Source: Nepenthes gracilis
Taxonomy: Eukaryota; Streptophyta; Magnoliopsida; Caryophyllales; Nepenthaceae
Direction of reading: 5' to 3'
Length of the DNA stretch: 64,000 bases
Assembly: GCA_033239525.1 (NCBI GenBank)
Contig: BSYO01000033.1
Coordinates: 3,153,501 to 3,217,500 of the forward strand
Shown here: one piece after another, positions 57,887-64,000 of the stretch
Layout of the letters: every line of letters starts with the position of its first letter
Position numbering within the stretch: the stretch's first letter is position 1
Program-made: the position numbers and the translations under genes
Notes under the pieces: generated by a model
Database searches by the model: none
What the model was told of the DNA's origin: nothing
The model's input: the letters and a program-made list of their open reading frames with translations, nothing else

Positions 57887-58915
57887 TCATTCAATCCTAC
57901 CATAAACCAGCCTAAGAAAAATGCCTAAGGAAGGGCGCGACTCAACAACCAGGAGAGTAACTGGCAAGTCCTCCAGCAAGTCCAAGGCCTCAAATGAATT
58001 AGACGTAGAAATGACAGCATCATTAGAAAGAGCCTCCATAGGATTATGAGACTCTACAGGAGTTATAGCAGGAGTCCCAACACTCCTTTGAATTTTTTTT
58101 AACAAACTATCCACCATGGGAGCCCCCCTCCAGCATTAGAGGCAGGGGCTGCTCCTTTCTTATACTCATCTCTCGAGTGCTTAATCAGTTTACACTGGAA
58201 AATATCTAATTGGCTTTCATGAGTATTTGATCTGGGCTTCCACAGATTTTTTTTTTTGAAAGATTTGCATTGACCTCCACATCAACACAAATGTGATTAA
58301 ACCTAATTATAGACAAGAACTCCTTATGAAAATCCATAGACAAGTGGTTTGCCTATTGCTCTAGCAACCTAATTGAGGGCCTCCAAAGTCTAGAATTCCA
58401 GAGAGATGTTGAAAAAATTAACTCAAATAGGGATAGTACAGCAATCATTCTTCCTAAAGCTTCAAGAAAACGGGTTCCCTCACAAACGACCAAGGACTTC
58501 CCTCACAAACCTTCCTCACACAAGCAACATCAACAAACATAAGAAGGATGAAGCCATTCGAGTCCACCAAAGCCTGCAAAAGATCACCAGAGCTCCACAT
58601 CCTCTTGGCAGTAGCCTCCACAGCACAAAAGACAACCTTCCTCCCTGTGAAGTAGCCCACCAAAGTGGATTTCCACCTCTTAGTCCCCTCAGTGCTCAAA
58701 AAGGCCAACGGCCTAACGGTCTATTTATCCCCAGTCAAGGTCGGAGGGAGGATTTTCAAATGGAATTTCTGGCCTGGCGAAGAACCCACAACCATGTCAG
58801 CTCGGCTAGAGGAACCAGATATTGCGACTTTACTCAGCTAAGGACCACCATCCCTACCAAACACAATTGGCGAGGACGAATCAAGCAAAATTGGCACAGG
58901 AAACATGGAACTCAC
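57887..58915 (-). pseudogene. LINE ORF1 (DUF4283 gag), interrupted at 58916
   Basis: The minus strand gives L-V-G-Y-F-T-G-R-K, N-G-F-I-L-L-M-F-V-D, G-S-P-W-S-F and F-L-K-L at 58700-58460, the DUF4283 pattern of plant LINE gag. A tail with N-S-F-E-A-L-D-L-L-E-D lies at about 58000-57950. An open upstream frame runs right up to the Tork LTR, with two stops. The protein would bind LINE RNA. Confidence 0.75.
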
Positions 58916-59633
58916 TGTTGGGGTCACTCCCGAGTGGCAGTAGTCCGCGGACTCCATTGGAGGAATGGACAAGGACTTTGCTTGAAGCGTCATGTCTTCG
59001 TAGGCGAGGACTTTGCTTGAATGGACGTGGACGATGACTCCTAAAGTGTAGGCGTTGACTCTATCTTCGTAGGGCCTGCTGCGGCCGTTTCCGCAGGTGG
59101 GTTGGTCACCTACCCTGCTTGGAAGTTGTGGCGCAACAACTTCCTAGAGTGTCGCCCGCTGCCATCTGGCACGGCGTGCGCCTGTCATGGCAGGCCTAGG
59201 GCGTAGGTTTCAGCAACCTACGGCCCGATAGGGTGGCTGGTATCCCACCGCCTCTGTGTATATATAGAGCTTGTGCCATTACTTGTAAGTGTGTGAGAGC
59301 TGAGACATTGTGTAGGAAGAGCTTTTAAGAGAGAGCTGTGGGCAAGCTTTGTAAAGATAGAGTGAGAAACACTTTAGTGAGAGAAGTTGCACACTTGAGA
59401 TTGTTTTCTTTCGTTTAAACTTGTGTAACTAACAGTTGTAAACAATCCTTTTATAGTGCATTCTTTCATGGTTTTTCCCTTATTGAAAGAAGGGTTTTCT
59501 ACGTTAAATTTGTGTGGTCTCTTTCGTTCTCTATCTCTACTTCTTTGTGTCCGTCCGAGAGCTCTGCTCTGTGCAGCTGTCCGAGAACCTTGTCCGCTCG
59601 GTCACCGTGCCTTCCGCGCGTTTTGCTCCAACA
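58916..59633 (+). repeat. 5' LTR of the Tork element at 58916
   Basis: 718 bp, TGTTGGGG to CTCCAACA. The TATA box 'gtatatatag' is at 59258-59267. The U3 region has two copies of 'aggactttgcttgaa' about 45 bp apart. Confidence 0.95.
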
Positions 59634-59679
59634 AGTGGTATCAGAGATCTTGGTTCTTTGAACGGTGATCTTGTTGCTG

Positions 59680-60475
59680 ATGGAGGTTGGAAGTAAGATG
59701 ATCTGTTTGAATGGATCAAACTTTGACACTTGGCAAAGCAAGATGTCAGACTTGCTTTTCGTAAAGTGTATGCATAATCCGTTTTTGCCGCAAAAAGCGG
59801 CGAGATAAAACAGACAGCAATGGGCGTTGGAGCACAAGCAAGTGTGCGGCCATCTGGCGGTTGTGGACGACAACGTGTACAACCACGTTCGGGGTGAGTC
59901 GATGGCAAGACGCTTTGGGAAAAGTGGAAAGCTCTTTGCCCCCAAACCGAAATAACAAAATTTTTCACTTGATGCGGCCGATGCAAGTATGGTCTAAGGG
60001 GATCAAATGCATCCGCCGATCACTTGAATGAGTTTTGTGGCTGCGTGGACAGAATTTGAATGGCGTGGGGATCGAGTTCGAGGATGAGTCCTCGGACTAT
60101 GGTTGCTAGCAACCCTCCCGGACTCGTGGGAGGTTATGAGGATCACCATTGCCAATCGGACTAAATGGCGTGGTGACTTTAGAGATGGCCAAAGGAGTTG
60201 TCTTGAACGAAGAAGTGCGACGGGCGTTCTCAAGGCGCGTCCACCTCTCAAACTCAGAAGTCCTTGTTGCGAATACGGGGAAGGAGGCGAGGGCGTGGCC
60301 CAATGTCGAAGACAAAGGGTGGAGTAAGTCACGTTCCCAGTGCTCGAGACATGGAGTGCCACCATTGTGTGCAAGAAAGGCCACATCAAGAAGTTTTGTT
60401 ACAAGTGGGCGTGAAAACGCTACCAAGCAAATGGGCGAGAGGAGACATGGCGAGGAAGAGTCCTCGGTCTGTTGT
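59680..60475 (+). pseudogene. Tork gag (broken)
   Basis: An ATG at 59680 opens M-E-V-G-S-K-M-I-C-L-N, then T-W-Q-S-K-M-S-D-L-L-F-V-K, and runs to a stop near 59810. Gag continues in other frames: L-A-T-L-P-D-S-W-E-V at about 60104, then a zinc-knuckle region near 60356-60400 broken by a frameshift. It is non-functional as it stands. Confidence 0.8.
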
Positions 60476-60499
60476 GATGTGAAGGAGACCTCCTTTTGG

Positions 60500-63400
60500 C
60501 TGCGAGTCCGAGGACTTAGTGGCCGTGCCGAGCAATCCTCGGATTGGGTAGTGGATGCGCTTCAATCCATGTTACCTGCGGAGAGAATCTGTTCTCCACT
60601 TACACTCAGGTGCGCCGAAGAGTATTAAGAATGGGCAACAAGGAGACGTCCGAGTTCATTGGACGTGGTGACATCACCTTGCCGATGAGCACTTTGAGGC
60701 CGATTAACTTTAAAGGACGCCCGACACGTCCCCTAATATTCGTATGAATATCATTTATTGAGATGACTTGATGATGAAGGCTCTTGCCGGCGTCTGTGAC
60801 GGCGGTTTCAAGTTGAAAAAAGGGCTCCATGGTGGCTGCCCGAGGAGTAAAGGCATCAGGCCTTTACGTAGTGAAAGCCCAGGCCGAGGTAGCAGAGGTG
60901 AATGCTACAGGGAGTATGGAGTCCTCGGGCCTGTGGCATAAAAGACTCGGACATATGAGTGAGCATGGCATGAGTCATCTGGCAAAGTAGAGTCTCATCC
61001 CACGAGTGGATAGAGACATGCCGAGGACTTGCCCTCACTGCATGGTGGGGAAGCAACGCAGAGTCTCCTTTTCAGGAGATCTGTCTTCCAAGAGGTCAGA
61101 GGTTTTGGAGCTCGTCCACACTGACGTGTGTGGTCCCCTCCCGGAGAAGTCATTTGGGGAGCACAATATTTTGTCTCCTTTATTGATGATTGCTCGAGAA
61201 AGGCGTGGGTATTCCTTTGAAGACCAAAGATCGGGTTGCGGGAACCTTTGAGCGGTTCCATGTCCTCGTTGAGCGGGAGGCAGGAGGATGTTAAAGGCCG
61301 TCGGAGCGGACAACGGCGGAGAGTATATTGGAACGTTTGATACCTCTTTGTAGAGCTCACGGCGTCGAGACATCGAGAAAACTCCACCTAAGACGCCACG
61401 GTTGAATGGCGTGGCGGAGAGAGGATGAATCGCACCCTGATGGAAAGGGTCAGGTGCATGTTGTCCGAGGCCGGGCTTAGGGATCCTTTTGGGTCGAGGC
61501 CTTGAGGACAGCGCCCACGTGATCGAACCGGTCGCCGCCTGTAAGCCTCTCTGGGCCAGGGGGAAAGTTCAGTGAGATTTGGATAGGAAAGGAACCGGTG
61601 TATAGCCATCTTCGGACTTTCGGATGCAAAGCCTTTGTTCATGTTCCGAGAGATGAAAGAACCAAGTGGAGCCAAAGATAATGCAATGTGTCTTTTGGGC
61701 TATGGCGAGGGCGAATTTGGGGTTTAGGTTCTATGACCCCAAAGGAAAAGAAGGCAAAGTGCGGTCCGCGACATGGTCTTCGTTGAGGACGAGACCATCG
61801 AGGACATTGGGAAGGAGCAGAAGTCTCCACCCACTACTTCCCAGACGGACAGAGTTGATGCTGATATTGTCCGTTCAGTGCCTTCTGAGTCCGATGTTGG
61901 CGGTTCAGGTGTGGCAGGCAACCAAGATGAGGCGGTTCCTACGTCTCAGGACCTGGTCAGCAAGACGGTCGTCCAGAGTGAGGCGTCCATCCGTCCGCCT
62001 TCCAGCAAGTGAGTTTGTCCTCCTCACTGATGCTGGAGAACCAGAAGATTTTGACGATGCCATGAGTAGCGCTCAGAAGAATGAATGGTTTGAAGCCATG
62101 AAGGAAGAAATGGCTTCTCTTCATAAAAATCATACCTTTGAGCTGGCTAAATTGCCCAAGGGAAAGAAGGCTCTGAAGAACAAATGGGTCTTCCGCCTGA
62201 AGGCAACTGAGGACATAACTAAGTCAAGACACAAGGCACAACTTGTGGTGAAGGGCTTTGGTCAACGAAAGGGTGTTAACTTTGATGAAATCTTCACACC
62301 CGTTGTGAAGATGTCCTCGGTCCGTGTAGTGCTCAGACTGGCAGCGGCTTTGGATCTGGAGATAGAGCAATTGGACGTTCGGACAGCATTTCTTCATGGA
62401 GATTTAGGGAAAGAAATCTATATGGAGCAACCAGAAGGGTTTACGGTCAAAGGGAAGAAAGGACTTGTCTGTCGTTTGAAGAAGAGCTTGTATGGGCTGA
62501 AACAAGCTCCGAGACAGTGGTATTGAAAGTTTAAGTCTTTTATGGTCCGACAAGGGTACCATAAGACTTTTTCGGACCACTGTGTCTTTGTTCAGAAGTT
62601 ATCAGAAAACGACTTTGTCATCCTTCTCTTTTATGTGGATGACATGCTGGTGGTCGGACAGAATAGTGCTCGGATCATGGAGCTGAATAAGCAACTGGGG
62701 CAGTCTTTCGCCATGAAAGACCTCGGAGCGGCGAAACAGATTCTGGGGATCGGAATTTCTCGCGACCGAAAGGGCAAGAAGCTTTGGCTGTCCCAGAAAA
62801 GCTATGTTGAAAAGGTGCTTCAAAGATTCAACATGGAAGGTTCCAAACTTGTCAGTACCCCTTTGGCCAACCACTTTAGGCTGAGTAAACAGCAGTGTCC
62901 GTCCTCGGACACTGAGAAGGCGCGAATGAGTAAGATTCCTTACTCCTCGGCCGTTGGCGACCCTAATATGCGCGGCCGTGTGTAAGCGGTAGGACATTAC
63001 TCATGCGGTTGGCCTTGTGAAGAGATTCTCTCAAACCCGGGTATGGAGCATTGGTCTGCGGTGAAGTGGATTTTGAGATATCTACGCGGGACATCCAAGA
63101 CGGGTTTGCGATTTGGAAAGGGGGCCTCTGCGATTGCGTATAATTTTGGAACATACGGGACGTTGATTCTCGGAAATCAACGTCCGGATACTTTGTGAAA
63201 TTTGCGAGAGGCGGTCTCTGGCGGTCAAATTCTGAGAAGTGCGTCGCTCTCTCAACTACGAAGCGAGTTTATTGTCGTGATCGAGGCGCCGTAAGAAAAT
63301 GCTTTGGATAAAAAGGTTTGTCCAAGAGTGGGTCTAAAGAAGCAGAGGCGCACGAGATCCTTTGTGATCAAAGTGCCATTCACTTATGTAAAAACTCCTC

Positions 63401-63600
63401 ATTCCATTCTCGGTCAAAACACGACGTTGGCGTGCGATATCATTGGGTGAGAGATGTTTTTGATGATGGCTGACTATCAATCGAAAGGTCCGCTCGGACG
63501 ATAATGGGTCGAATATGTTGACAAAGGTTTTACCAAAGGAAAAGCGGAAGCTTGTTGTGACATTGCGGGTCTGACTAACTTTACTCCCACTCGGTCGTGA
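60500..63600 (+). pseudogene. Tork pol: protease, integrase, RT, RNase H
   Basis: Protease is near 60540, where the active-site stretch is broken by a frameshift. An H-M-S-E-H-G-M-S-H pre-integrase block is near 60950. Integrase is at 61020-61460 (K-Q-R-R-V-S-F, V-H-T-D-V-C-G-P). RT is largely open at 62010-62526 (Q-R-K-G-V-N-F-D-E-I-F, Y-G-L-K-Q-A-P-R-Q-W-Y) and at 62542-62985, with Y-V-D-D intact at 62632-62643. RNase H is at about 63000-63580 (C-D-Q-S-A-I-H-L). Breaks cluster in the GC-rich integrase and RNase H parts. Confidence 0.9.
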
Positions 63601-63609
63601 GGGAAAGTT

Positions 63610-64000
63610 TGTTGGGGTCACTCCCGAGTGGCAGTAGTCCGCGGACTCCATTGGAGGAATGGACGAGGACTTTGCTTGAAGCGTCATGTCTTCGTAGGCG
63701 AGGACTTTGCTTGAATGGACGTGGACGAGGACTCCTAAAGTGTAGGCATTGACTCTATCTTCGTAGGGCCTGCTGCGGCCGTTTCTGCAGATAGGCTGGT
63801 CACCTACCCTGCTTGGAAGTTGTGGCGCAACAACTTCTCAGGTGTCGAACCGCCATCCGGCACCGCGTGCGCCCAAGGCTACGCAGCCAGTGGGCGTAGG
63901 GTTCGTAACCTACGGCCGATAAGGCCGGGCTGGGCCCACCCCCCTCCGTGTATATATAGAGCTTGTGCCATTACTTGTAAGTGTGTGAGAGCTGAGACAT
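63610..64000 (+). repeat. 3' LTR of the Tork element at 58916 (partial)
   Basis: It starts TGTTGGGG and follows the 5' LTR almost base for base to about 63830. It then diverges strongly over roughly 110 bp and matches again from the TATA box (about 63950) to the window end. Confidence 0.95.

Larger units (their letters stand above)
53587..58915 (-). mobile_element. L1-type LINE, decayed, 5' part cut off by a nested Tork element
   Basis: On the minus strand the order is ORF1 (DUF4283 gag), endonuclease, reverse transcriptase, then a 3' end with a short A tract (t-run at about 53587-53594). No LTRs are present. Stops and indels occur throughout. The Tork element at 58916 sits inside ORF1, so the LINE 5' end must lie beyond the right edge of the window. 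Confidence 0.85.
58916..64000 (+). mobile_element. Tork-lineage Copia element, 3' end beyond the window
   Basis: The 5' LTR is at 58916-59633. The primer site TGGTATCAGAGATC lies at 59636-59649. gag-pol follows on the plus strand, then a purine tract 'gagggaaagtt' and the start of the 3' LTR at 63610. It is inserted in LINE ORF1. The last five bases before it, CTCAC, are the expected TSD, to be sought after the 3' LTR. RT is largely intact, while gag and integrase carry many indels. Confidence 0.95.

Noticed and set aside
58406..59020. A 204-codon plus-strand open frame
   Set aside because: It reads the antisense of LINE ORF1 and crosses into the Tork LTR, so it is a shadow of a transposon junction.
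1..64000. CRISPR arrays, rRNA genes, bacterial operons
   Set aside because: None seen. The spliced genes and plant retroelements show this is a plant nuclear sequence.

Overview
This window is nuclear DNA from a flowering plant, probably a eudicot. The evidence is three spliced plant genes or gene remains with GT-AG introns, long AT-rich spacers, and abundant Ty1/Copia, Ty3-like, LINE, SINE and CACTA-type elements, most of them broken. No bacterial, organellar or rRNA sequence was seen. The species cannot be named from this stretch.

Layout. 1-1210: 3' part of an LTR with a small palindromic tandem array. About 3.0-3.8 kb: a degraded minus-strand LTR. 4.9-6.5 kb: an intact four-exon S-like RNase T2 gene (+). 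6840-7532: a solo LTR with a perfect target-site duplication (TSD). 8912-14191: a complete but dead Copia element. 14.65-15.3 kb: a three-exon minus-strand gene encoding an 87-residue secreted precursor that ends in a PSY/RaxX-like sulfopeptide motif. This is the most interesting item. 16165-17268: a solo LTR. 18850-24830: a probable non-autonomous CACTA element with LTR debris inside. 25726-26481: a solo LTR. 26919-28132: a minus-strand LINE-type retroposon with a 13-bp TSD. 28611-37224: a Tork-lineage Copia element (minus) split by a nested Ty3-like solo LTR of about 3.1 kb. 37.3-38.5 kb: a decayed R2R3-MYB gene of the C-R-G-H-W type (minus). 39385-44991: a full-length Tork Copia element (minus) with TSD CTTTT. 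47159-52597: an intact three-exon cytochrome b5 gene (+) whose introns hold two SINEs in opposite orientations. 53.6-58.9 kb: a decayed LINE (minus) whose ORF1 is interrupted at 58916 by a third Tork element (+), which runs off the right edge.

The genes do not form a pathway. RNase T2 is a secreted nuclease, cytochrome b5 is a tail-anchored ER electron carrier, and the PSY-like gene would encode an extracellular signal. They are isolated genes in a TE-rich landscape. The gag-pol genes listed as pseudogenes are described with their breaks and are not restored. Exon limits come from splice consensus, phase and family conservation only; no transcripts were available.
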